A stretch of DNA of 40,620 nucleotides from a virus, in the IMG/VR virus record IMGVR_UViG_3300008113_007076, positions 1 through 40,620 of that record. One strand, given 5' to 3'. Position 1 is the stretch's first letter; each line of letters begins with the position of its first letter. A model generated the notes under the pieces. The model was not told where the DNA came from. It ran no database searches and worked only from the letters and a program-made list of their open reading frames with translations. Both the position numbers and the translations under genes were made by a program. Shown here piece by piece: positions 35,313 through 40,620 of the stretch.

Positions 35313-35853
35313 GTTGTTGCTTCTTAAGTTTTTTAGCTAAACGCTTTTTCTCCAGCTTTAGAGCTTTTTTCTCTCGAATGCGTGCTCTTTTTTCAGATTT
35401 ATCAATACGCTCTTGTTTATAAGCTTCGATAGCATTTACGCTAGTTCGACTGCGCCAAGAAAAGCCACATACCGTACATGTGACTATCTTGGCGACAGTC
35501 CACCTACCACCACCAGGAATTTCCTGAGAACTTGTTTCTAGCTTTGACGGACGAGCTGAACAATAAGGACAGTGCGGGTATCTACGGCGTTTTATCTCTT
35601 CACCCTTGTAAGAGACAGAGAGTGCTCGACGTATCTCGCTCTCGTCTTTGCCACCCCACGTACCCCAAATCTGTCGGTGCTCTAAAGCCCACTGCAAACA
35701 CTGAGCCCGTACAGGGCATTCGTAGCAGAGGTTTTTTGCATCGTACTTTTGCTTAGGGTCTTTAGAAAAAAACCAGTCTTTGAAATGAGTATTTTGAGGC
35801 TGAGCACAAAGGGCTTCAGACTGCCATTCTATGTTGTTAGCTGGTTTCCACAC
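35305..35853 (-). CDS. WhiB-family regulator with an extra C-terminal zinc ribbon
   Basis: 182 aa, much longer than usual WhiB proteins. The WhiB part has the four iron-sulfur cysteines Cys16, Cys43, Cys46 and Cys52 (C-x2-C-x5-C), followed by GTWGG (64-68). A second domain has two CxxC knuckles (HCPYCS, Cys95/98; TCTVCG, Cys126/129), forming a probable zinc ribbon. The last 40 residues are strongly Lys/Arg-rich and could bind DNA. The start is GTG with no Shine-Dalgarno, consistent with a near-leaderless transcript from the promoter at 35868-35895. It is convergent with the halogenase gene. WhiB proteins in phages are thought to redirect host sigma factor use; here the added domains may change DNA targets. 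Confidence 0.9.
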   Translation of the reverse strand: MWKPANNIEWQSEALCAQPQNTHFKDWFFSKDPKQKYDAKNLCYECPVRAQCLQWALEHRQIWGTWGGKDESEIRRALSVSYKGEEIKRRRYPHCPYCSARPSKLETSSQEIPGGGRWTVAKIVTCTVCGFSWRSRTSVNAIEAYKQERIDKSEKRARIREKKALKLEKKRLAKKLKKQQLK

Positions 35854-35867
35854 ATATTAGACTATAT

Positions 35868-35895
35868 ACTATAGAACCATAAAATAAGCAAGCAA
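35868..35895 (-). promoter_or_regulatory. Candidate promoter for the WhiB/zinc-ribbon gene
   Basis: On the reverse strand TTGCTT (35895-35890) and TATAGT (35873-35868) are spaced by 16 bases. Transcription would start about seven bases before the GTG, giving an almost leaderless mRNA, which explains the missing ribosome-binding site. Confidence 0.45.
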
Positions 35896-35900
35896 CACAC

Positions 35901-35920
35901 TATAAAACTATAAAACTATA
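35901..35920. repeat. TATAAAAC direct repeats upstream of the WhiB promoter
   Basis: Two and a half copies of an 8-base unit (TATAAAAC) lie just upstream of the -35 and overlap the stop of the neighbouring gene. They could be binding sites for a regulator, possibly WhiB itself. Confidence 0.4.
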
Positions 35921-36254
35921 ATTCAACCCAAGTAAACTCAAAGACTTCTTCTACATACTCACCGTACTCGGTTTCACCATTTGCATCACAGAAGGTGTAA
36001 TTATTTTCTCCTTCTATAATACCTGCCCAACCAATTTCTACATGTGAATCCACAATTGAATTGAAGCCATCTGATAGAGAATCAACTATGCCGTCTCTTT
36101 GCAGCGTTGATGCTAGACCTCTGCGAACTAGCTCATTTTCAAGATCAACATGCTCTTTAGTATAATAAATGCTATCAGTGTAAAGCTTTTGCTCGATGTA
36201 GCCTTCGCCATCCCAATGAATCCAGAGGGACTCGCCGATTCTTTTATCCTTCAT
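35916..36254 (-). CDS. Hypothetical acidic protein (112 aa)
   Basis: Acidic protein with beta-rich segments ESLWIHWDGEGYIEQKLYTD and a C-terminal EYGEYVEEVFEFTW. No family recognised. GGGAG lies seven bases before the ATG in the reverse sense. It starts two bases after the stop of the upstream gene, so it belongs to the leftward early operon. It contains no Cys cluster or enzyme motif. Confidence 0.7.
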   Translation of the reverse strand: MKDKRIGESLWIHWDGEGYIEQKLYTDSIYYTKEHVDLENELVRRGLASTLQRDGIVDSLSDGFNSIVDSHVEIGWAGIIEGENNYTFCDANGETEYGEYVEEVFEFTWVEL

Positions 36255-36256
36255 GA

Positions 36257-36577
36257 CTACTCCCTATCTTCTCCATAGTAGCCACCAAGTTCGTCTTCTT
36301 GGTACTCATCTTCCTCATACATTCGAGGCTCTTCAGAGTCCGCAGAGAATACAATCTTGTGCTCTTTTACATCAAAAATCCCAGCGATTGTTATTTTCCC
36401 GCAAATGGAGCAACTTTCAACTGTTCCTGTATTTATCTTTTGGGGGACATCTACACCTGATAAAGCCATTTTAATGTTGCCATGGTCATCCATACTGTGT
36501 GGCTCCCAGCGGGCGTGCTCTTTTAACCAGCACTGTTCACACACTGGTGTAGGAGTGACTATAGGTCCACCGCTCAT
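36257..36577 (-). CDS. Hypothetical zinc-binding protein (two CxxC)
   Basis: 106 aa. The pair CEQC (near residue 13) and CSIC (near residue 56) could form one zinc site. Between them is HARWEPHSMDDHGNI, and the C-terminal 30 residues are very acidic (YEEDEYQEDE). Small proteins of this plan occur in actinophage early operons without known function. It sits nine bases after the stop of the small WhiB gene and lacks an obvious ribosome-binding site, so it may depend on coupling. Confidence 0.7.
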   Translation of the reverse strand: MSGGPIVTPTPVCEQCWLKEHARWEPHSMDDHGNIKMALSGVDVPQKINTGTVESCSICGKITIAGIFDVKEHKIVFSADSEEPRMYEEDEYQEDELGGYYGEDRE

Positions 36578-36586
36578 ACAATAATT

Positions 36587-36865
36587 TTACGCTGTTTTCT
36601 TGTAGGGGAATGGCCTACGTTTGCTCTTTATATGCTTCCTGTCGGCAGGGCTTAAACCGCCCCACAAACCAAACTCTTCGTTTTCTAATCCCCACAAAGC
36701 ACATTCAACAAGATGTGCGCAACTCTTACAGATTTTTCTAGCACCTTCGTAATTTATCTCTGGTGTTCCTGGCAAACTGGGTTCATCTCTATCTTCAGCA
36801 AAAAAGAAGTTTCCTCCTACCTGAGCACAAAGGGGGTCTTCATACTGCCAAGGCGGACGAATCAT
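36587..36865 (-). CDS. WhiB-family transcriptional regulator
   Basis: 92 aa, canonical size. Cys13, Cys46, Cys49 and Cys55 (C-x2-C-x5-C) hold the predicted [4Fe-4S] cluster; GLWGG at 66-70 is the family turn; the C-terminus is basic (KHIKSKRRPFPYKK) as in DNA-contacting WhiB tails. It has an AAGGGA upstream. It is separated from the next upstream gene by seven bases. Presence of two different WhiB genes within 1.5 kb points strongly to an actinobacterial host. Confidence 0.93.
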   Translation of the reverse strand: MIRPPWQYEDPLCAQVGGNFFFAEDRDEPSLPGTPEINYEGARKICKSCAHLVECALWGLENEEFGLWGGLSPADRKHIKSKRRPFPYKKTA

Positions 36866-36872
36866 TTAGAAT

Positions 36873-37181
36873 TTATCCCTTCTTCTTCTTGTCTTCTCGA
36901 AGTCCTACTTCATAACCACATCCAGCATAGCCAGCAATATCAATCCATGTGTCTGGTTGGAAATCACCTTTATTTGCATAGCGAGCCATTTTCAAACCCA
37001 CCATCATCATTGCTACATCTTCATTTGAAATAGGAATTCCAAGAATTACAGACCAAATTTTTGCTGTTCTGTCGAAGTTATCTTCAGGGTCTCCATAATT
37101 GGTGTTTCTATCAGTAGAGATGATACGAGCTGCTTCTCTAAGAGCTTCTATGCGTGGGGGTGTTACTTCATTTTCTGACAT
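36873..37181 (-). CDS. DUF6378-type actinophage protein
   Basis: 102 aa. The pattern TNYGDPEDNFDRTAKIWSVI, then ISNEDVAMMMVGLKMARY and DTWIDIAGYAG matches a small helical family common in phages of Actinobacteria, to my knowledge DUF6378. No function is known; the conserved NYGDPxxNF and DxxIDIAGY motifs suggest a metal- or nucleotide-related helical bundle. AAGG precedes the ATG. The first 14 bases overlap the upstream gene. Confidence 0.8.
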   Translation of the reverse strand: MSENEVTPPRIEALREAARIISTDRNTNYGDPEDNFDRTAKIWSVILGIPISNEDVAMMMVGLKMARYANKGDFQPDTWIDIAGYAGCGYEVGLREDKKKKG

Positions 37182-37419
37182 CTTTTACCTTCGCAATCAC
37201 TTGTGCAGAGTATTCGTATACAGACGTAATGTCTTCTTTTTGAGTGACTATTAGTTCGTAATTGACTTGTTGAAAATTTTCTGGAGTGTCTTCTTCGTCA
37301 AAAAAATCATCTCCTTCGTCATTAGTCCCTAAAAATTTTGCAATAGCTATGTCAGCTTTTTCACGAAGCTCTTCATAACTATCACCCTGAACTGTTATGT
37401 TCAGGGTAATACTTTTCAT
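37168..37419 (-). CDS. Hypothetical protein (83 aa)
   Basis: Small protein with a predicted beta-alpha-beta layout: SITLNITVQGDSYEELREKA followed by a helix, a very acidic loop (DEGDDFFDEEDTPEN) and two strands (YELIVTQKE, YSAQVIAKV). No family recognised. Its ATG overlaps the stop of the upstream gene as ATGA and its 3' end overlaps the DUF6378 gene, so it is embedded in the operon. Confidence 0.7.
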   Translation of the reverse strand: MKSITLNITVQGDSYEELREKADIAIAKFLGTNDEGDDFFDEEDTPENFQQVNYELIVTQKEDITSVYEYSAQVIAKVKDVRK

Positions 37420-37838
37420 GTCAAGACCAGCTTCTCTAATTTAGCTGGTGGGTAGTGAGCCCCGTCAAGAACAGGTTCTTTACCATCATTACTTTTAATA
37501 ATGACGTCTCCGTACCTAACACCCACAACAACGCCTCGACGTCCGTTGTGAATTGATCCGAGCTCTCCATCAAAAGCATTAGCTTTGACTCGTACTTGTT
37601 CGGCTACTTTAATAAAACCTGCTTGTACTGGAATCCAAGTTTCATTTTTATTTTCTTTAACAACAATGTGACCTTTTGCTAGTGAAGCAAACATGTCAAT
37701 TGCTTTATTTTTAAATTCAGGAGTAAGGTCTAAAGACTCAATCAGTTCGATTAATTTCATTGTGGCATCGCCAACTGGCTTTCTTACCTTAGCTGCCTGT
37801 AATTGGGATTTAACCCAATCCATGTCTAACTTTGACAT
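37416..37838 (-). CDS. Hypothetical protein with KOW-like C-terminus (140 aa, start revised)
   Basis: The ATG at 37838 (MSKLDMDW) is chosen over the one at 37853. AAGGAGG lies four bases before the downstream ATG, and the promoter at 37856-37884 would start transcription at or just past the upstream ATG. The N-terminal 70 residues are helical. The C-terminal part (GSIHNGRRGVVVGVRYGDVI, then HYPPAKLEKLV) looks like a small KOW/SH3-like barrel. No enzymatic motif. First gene of the leftward segment that runs to the two WhiB genes. Confidence 0.72.
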   Translation of the reverse strand: MSKLDMDWVKSQLQAAKVRKPVGDATMKLIELIESLDLTPEFKNKAIDMFASLAKGHIVVKENKNETWIPVQAGFIKVAEQVRVKANAFDGELGSIHNGRRGVVVGVRYGDVIIKSNDGKEPVLDGAHYPPAKLEKLVLT

Positions 37839-37855
37839 TTGACCTCCTTTCATAC

Positions 37856-37884
37856 AGTGTATTAGTTTTTAGTTGTTTAGTAAA
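37856..37884 (-). promoter_or_regulatory. Candidate promoter for the 37838-35916 operon
   Basis: Reverse strand TTTACT (37884-37879), 17-base spacer, TACACT (37861-37856). The start of transcription would fall a few bases before the AAGGAGG of the gene at 37838. The element begins four bases downstream of the stop of the disrupted glycosyltransferase-like gene. Confidence 0.5.
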
Positions 37885-37887
37885 GGT

Positions 37888-38651
37888 TTAAGCTAACTGT
37901 TTTAGTGTTTTAGTTAATTTTTCGTTTATATCATCTTGGCTAGGGAGTTGATCAAGATATGATTGTTTTTGACTAAAAGCCAACTCTGTTCGTTCCACTG
38001 TGTCCATAAGCTCTACGCTTGTTGCAAGATGTCTCCACTCTTCTCCCATGTACCCAGTAATTTTCCAATCGTGAACTACAGGAACCCCCTGAGACAGAGA
38101 TTGAGCAAGTGCAGGAGACCACCAAGATTCATTATTTCTATAGGTAGATACAATCGTTCCGACTGCTCCACGGATGTGAGTAAGAGTCTCTGATTCAACT
38201 TCCCAAACGTCTTGTTTGATTGGGACAAACTCTTAATCTCGGCTTTAAGCTCTGGATTATCTACAACATCGGAATAACTTTTTCTTCTGTCGTAAAAACT
38301 TTTGAAAGTTGACGCTTCGTTGGTCCAAGCATTTAACGAAGGTGGGATTTTAAAACTTTCTGGGGCATCAATTAAAAGAGACAGATTTCCTATCTCTCTA
38401 CACTTATTTGCTGTTATAAAAGCAGGATAAATTTTGTTAGCAGAGATGCTGGTTGTTGGAGCAACACCAACTATTACCAAATCAAACTCCTCTAAGTATG
38501 ACTTTTCCCAGCTGATTTGAGGAGAAGCAAAAGTAACGTCAATACCAGCATTTTTAAAATTTTGACCTAGTAAATTACTAAAAGTAGGGGTTCTTTCTGC
38601 ATGCTTCTTAGAGGCTTGTTGTGCAGTACACCCAGTAATTAAAACTTTCAT
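37888..38651 (-). pseudogene. Frame-disrupted glycosyltransferase-like gene
   Basis: The start is taken at 38651 (MKVLITGC), served by AAAAGGAC, rather than the ATG five codons earlier. The first frame gives a Rossmann-like N-terminal half (TFSNLLGQNFKNAGIDVTFA, FDLVIVGVAPTTS, LSLLIDAPESF). At about 38219-38232 the frame slips: the original frame runs through noise to 38076. The neighbouring frame (-1) continues as PIKQDVWEVESETL, GAVGTIVSTYRN, WWSPALAQSLSQGVPVVHDW and on to TAA at 37888. The second half has the look of the C-terminal domain of a GT-B glycosyltransferase. A single missing base would restore one protein of about 255 aa. The glycosyltransferase call is moderate, the frameshift clear. 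Confidence 0.65.
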
Positions 38652-38674
38652 AATGTCCTTTTTCATTTATGTGA

Positions 38675-38707
38675 AGAGCCACCCAACGCTAAACGTTGGG
38701 CGGCTCT
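38675..38707 (-). terminator. Strong stem-loop after the ssDNA-binding protein gene
   Basis: In the reverse-strand transcript, arms of 14 bases (AGAGCCGCCCAACG and CGTTGGGTGGCTCT) pair fully with one G-U, around the loop TTTAG. On the plus strand that pair is a mismatch, so the structure fits the leftward transcript. It begins 15 bases past the stop. No U-tract follows, as is frequent for actinobacterial terminators. It may end or attenuate the recombination operon, or protect its mRNA. Confidence 0.6.
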
Positions 38708-38722
38708 AACACAGATGTCACC

Positions 38723-39256
38723 TTAAAACGGTGCTGCTGGTGCCGCCGCAGGTGCAGCAGCTGGTGCTGGTGCAGGTGCAGGGGCTGGTGCAGGGGCTGG
38801 TGCCGCTGCAGCTGGTGCTGGTGGTACTGCAGCTCCTGCAGTTGCTCCACCCGCTGCTGGGTAGTAGTTCTTAATTTCGTTCTTCTTGTTACCCTGATAA
38901 GTCTTCTGACCAATCTGAGCACGGAAGCGTCGACCCTGAAGTGCTGCTTCAATTTGTGCATTTGATGGTGCACGGTCGAAAAAGTCTTTTGCAAGACCTA
39001 GTGCGCTCATCTTACGGAAAAAGATTCCGAGAGCTGTTGGGTTCTCAGGCGAAATTGTTAGGTTGTCCCAAACAAGACGCTTTGCAAAAGCACCAGATTC
39101 AACTTGTGCCTTAAGCGAGAACATTGTCTTACCAGACTGCGTTACCTTTGCAACGGCTTCTACAACATTCAAGTCATAGTCGCCATCTGGTAGTGGCTCA
39201 TAGGATGCAGATTCACCTGCATTTTTAATGAGGTCTGCCCAATTGAGAGTACTCAT
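38723..39256 (-). CDS. ssDNA-binding-like protein (DUF669-type) with Pro/Ala tail
   Basis: 177 aa. The globular part (residues 1-130) has SYEPLPDGDYDLNVVEA, SLKAQVESGAFAKRLVWDNL and RRFRAQIGQKTYQGNKKNEI, a pattern typical of the DUF669/phage OB-fold proteins that bind single-stranded DNA. A tail of about 45 residues is almost only Pro and Ala and ends in APF, recalling the flexible linker and terminal Pro-Phe of bacterial SSB, though the acidic tip is missing. Its start overlaps the stop of the Sak4-like gene as ATGA, so the two are coupled partners in recombination. Confidence 0.75.
   Translation of the reverse strand: MSTLNWADLIKNAGESASYEPLPDGDYDLNVVEAVAKVTQSGKTMFSLKAQVESGAFAKRLVWDNLTISPENPTALGIFFRKMSALGLAKDFFDRAPSNAQIEAALQGRRFRAQIGQKTYQGNKKNEIKNYYPAAGGATAGAAVPPAPAAAAPAPAPAPAPAPAPAAAPAAAPAAPF
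38726..38830 (-). repeat. Pro/Ala-coding low-complexity repeat
   Basis: An irregular run of PA, PAPA and AAPA codons, including adjacent near-identical 12-base units, encodes the flexible tail of the ssDNA-binding protein. The copy number is likely to vary among relatives, and it is a candidate region for polymerase slippage. Confidence 0.75.
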
Positions 39257-40041
39257 GCGTTTGCTTCTTTCTTAGTAGTGGTGGTTTGTTCTGTTTGTGG
39301 TACTTGTTTTGGTCCGAAAATAGTGTCGAGCATGACATCAATAGATAGTTTGTCTTGCTCAACAATCGAGCCCAATCGGCCTTGAACTCGTTCTCCTGCT
39401 TCATACTCATTTGTGCGTTCAACGTACATACGACGAACCTTGTAAGGAGGTGAGAGCGGGTCAGGATTTGGGAAAGATTCGATAGCCAAAGCGCCAAGAA
39501 TGTCGTAGAAATATGGCGCTTGAATAGCGAGCTGACCCTGTAGGTAAGGTCTGTGCTTTCCATCCTGAGTCACACGAGACATTGCTGTAAGAACAACAGC
39601 CTCGAGTGGGTTAGTTGGGTGCATTGTTAGGTCGCGGAGGTCACGTAGAAGACCACCCATGTGGCGAAGCAACTCGCCCCACTGCTGCATCTTCATCTGC
39701 TCATTTCCAGCGATGCTGTCCATGCACTTAACTTGTAACTCTGAAATAGAGTCAATAATCAATGACTTAAATTGGTGCTTACCAAGTTGTAACCATTGAT
39801 AGGTTTTAATCACCGTGTCGTAATCACGTACTGTGACTACGCAGGTATCCCAAGTTCCATCTGCTACAGGTGGTTCCTCTCGCAGTGGGTCCCAGTACTT
39901 AACGACGATAGGCAAGAATCTGTGTCCGCCTTCAACGTCAAGCATGAGTCGTGGGTATGGTGCGGTTACGGCAAAAGTTGACTTACCAACCTTTGATTCT
40001 CCGTAAACCATTACGGTCAGAGACCGTTGGATTTCACTCAT
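39253..40041 (-). CDS. Sak4-like RecA-fold ATPase (AAA_24)
   Basis: 262 aa. Walker A is GESKVGKST (residues 14-22), Walker B is SLIIDSIS (around 93-100). MLDVEGGHRF and the segment TAMSRVTQDGKHRPYLQGQL are typical of the phage nucleotide-binding AAA_24/Sak4 family, shortened RecA-core ATPases that promote single-strand annealing together with their phage SSB. The C-terminal 30 residues (TEQTTTTKKEANA) are low complexity. It lies between the nuclease and SSB genes with a four-base overlap on one side and three bases on the other. Function in recombination or replication restart is inferred from the family. Confidence 0.85.
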   Translation of the reverse strand: MSEIQRSLTVMVYGESKVGKSTFAVTAPYPRLMLDVEGGHRFLPIVVKYWDPLREEPPVADGTWDTCVVTVRDYDTVIKTYQWLQLGKHQFKSLIIDSISELQVKCMDSIAGNEQMKMQQWGELLRHMGGLLRDLRDLTMHPTNPLEAVVLTAMSRVTQDGKHRPYLQGQLAIQAPYFYDILGALAIESFPNPDPLSPPYKVRRMYVERTNEYEAGERVQGRLGSIVEQDKLSIDVMLDTIFGPKQVPQTEQTTTTKKEANA

Positions 40042-40044
40042 GCG

Positions 40045-40620
40045 TCACTCGTTTCCTTTAGTTTCTTCTTGACCATAGTAAGCATATGGATCTGCTACTA
40101 CGAAGTTATCACTGATTGCTTGTTCTGCGGCACTGCCATCATCAACAAGTGTGCAAACAGTGAAGAATGGGCACTTCCATTTGCAGTCACGCGAAGGGCG
40201 TGGGTACGCATGGAAAGCTGGGTTCTCACCTTCATCCAATGCTGTTCTAACACGCATCATGTCGGCAATAGTGCCGTGTAGACGGTCCCAGAAGGAGCGT
40301 AGGGTGAAGATGTTGTGCCGTACTTCGATTTGGTCGTAGAACGGCGGACGTGCCGCTGCAGAACGTCGGACCTTCTTCAACATTGTGAAGATGCCTCCAT
40401 CTGAGCGTTCTGACTCATCCTTCTTGGTGGATTCCAAGAGCATGTAAGTCAAAATCTGTTCATTCATTGGTGCAAGGTTTGCAAACTCGCTTAAAGAACC
40501 GCCAACAGTTTTAAAGTCGCGGAACATACGAACGCCATCACCTTTGCGACGTACACGCATATCAAGCTTTCCAGTGAGTTCAACTTCTCCATTGAAAAGC
40601 GGTGCAGTAATAACTTCTTC
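40045..40620 (-). CDS. PD-(D/E)XK nuclease, Cas4/RecB-like (5' part beyond the window)
   Basis: The frame stays open to the right edge, so the ATG at 40560 is internal and the gene begins outside the window. The fragment covers the core catalytic region: LTGKLDMRVRRKGDGV and MFRDFKTVGG give the Asp and the D-x-K of the PD-(D/E)XK fold. The C-terminal CKWKCPFFTVC provides three closely spaced Cys, as in the iron-sulfur Cas4/AddB-type nucleases, whose fourth Cys would lie off the edge. With the Sak4-like ATPase and SSB it forms a coherent exonuclease-annealase-SSB recombination set. Confidence 0.82.
   Translation of the reverse strand, partial: EEVITAPLFNGEVELTGKLDMRVRRKGDGVRMFRDFKTVGGSLSEFANLAPMNEQILTYMLLESTKKDESERSDGGIFTMLKKVRRSAAARPPFYDQIEVRHNIFTLRSFWDRLHGTIADMMRVRTALDEGENPAFHAYPRPSRDCKWKCPFFTVCTLVDDGSAAEQAISDNFVVADPYAYYGQEETKGNE

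Noticed and set aside
37839-37853. ATG at 37853 as start of the KOW-like gene
   Set aside because: The codons after it contain the Shine-Dalgarno of the second ATG, and the likely transcript start lies at or after it.
1-40620. tRNA genes, integrase, attachment site or insertion sequences
   Set aside because: Gaps between genes are too short for tRNAs and none showed a cloverleaf-like pattern; no transposase or integrase motifs and no terminal inverted repeats were seen.

Overview
The window reads as part of a tailed double-stranded DNA phage that infects an actinobacterium. The evidence is a terminase large subunit at the left edge, two WhiB-family regulators (a family confined to Actinobacteria and their phages), a DUF6378-type actinophage protein, and a recombination/replication block. 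Base composition looks moderately AT-leaning, which would fit a low-GC freshwater actinobacterial host, but that is inference. No capsid, portal, tape-measure, endolysin, integrase or tRNA gene is visible, so those must lie outside the window.

Layout: (1) 2-1129, C-terminal part of the terminase large subunit. (2) 1126-3747, reverse, a Prim-Pol/SF3-helicase primase whose stop codon overlaps the terminase stop. (3) 3914-5943, forward, a one-helix membrane protein, a small DNA-binding-like protein and a metallophosphoesterase. (4) 5958-32113, forward, an unusually large adhesin/fibre locus of about 26 kb. It holds seven or eight collagen-like (Gly-X-Thr rich) proteins, a seven-bladed propeller, two very large structural proteins with glycine-rich ALK-like domains, a subtilisin-like protease and a carbohydrate-binding-module protein. 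One collagen fibre ends in a cupredoxin domain with a complete type-1 copper ligand set. (5) 32146-35312, forward, a methyltransferase, a GT2 glycosyltransferase with TPR repeats, and a flavin-dependent tryptophan-halogenase-like enzyme. (6) 40620-35305, reverse, the early block: Cas4/RecB-like nuclease (partial), Sak4-like ATPase, ssDNA-binding protein, a frame-disrupted glycosyltransferase-like gene, small proteins, and two WhiB regulators. One of these carries an extra zinc ribbon.

The fibre proteins are built from a small kit of exchangeable parts: three N-terminal anchors, collagen tracts, at least four kinds of recurring interruption module and several C-terminal heads. This looks like an actively recombining receptor-binding array. 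Its collagen triplets are dominated by threonine in the third position, and the genes just downstream encode transferases and a halogenase. Chemical decoration of the fibres is therefore a reasonable hypothesis, though not shown by the sequence.

Three genes are frame-disrupted (near 7580, 16000 and 38225). Two of the three lesions are in collagen-like genes. They could be real variation, or collapse and indel errors in an assembly of repetitive DNA; the sequence alone cannot decide.
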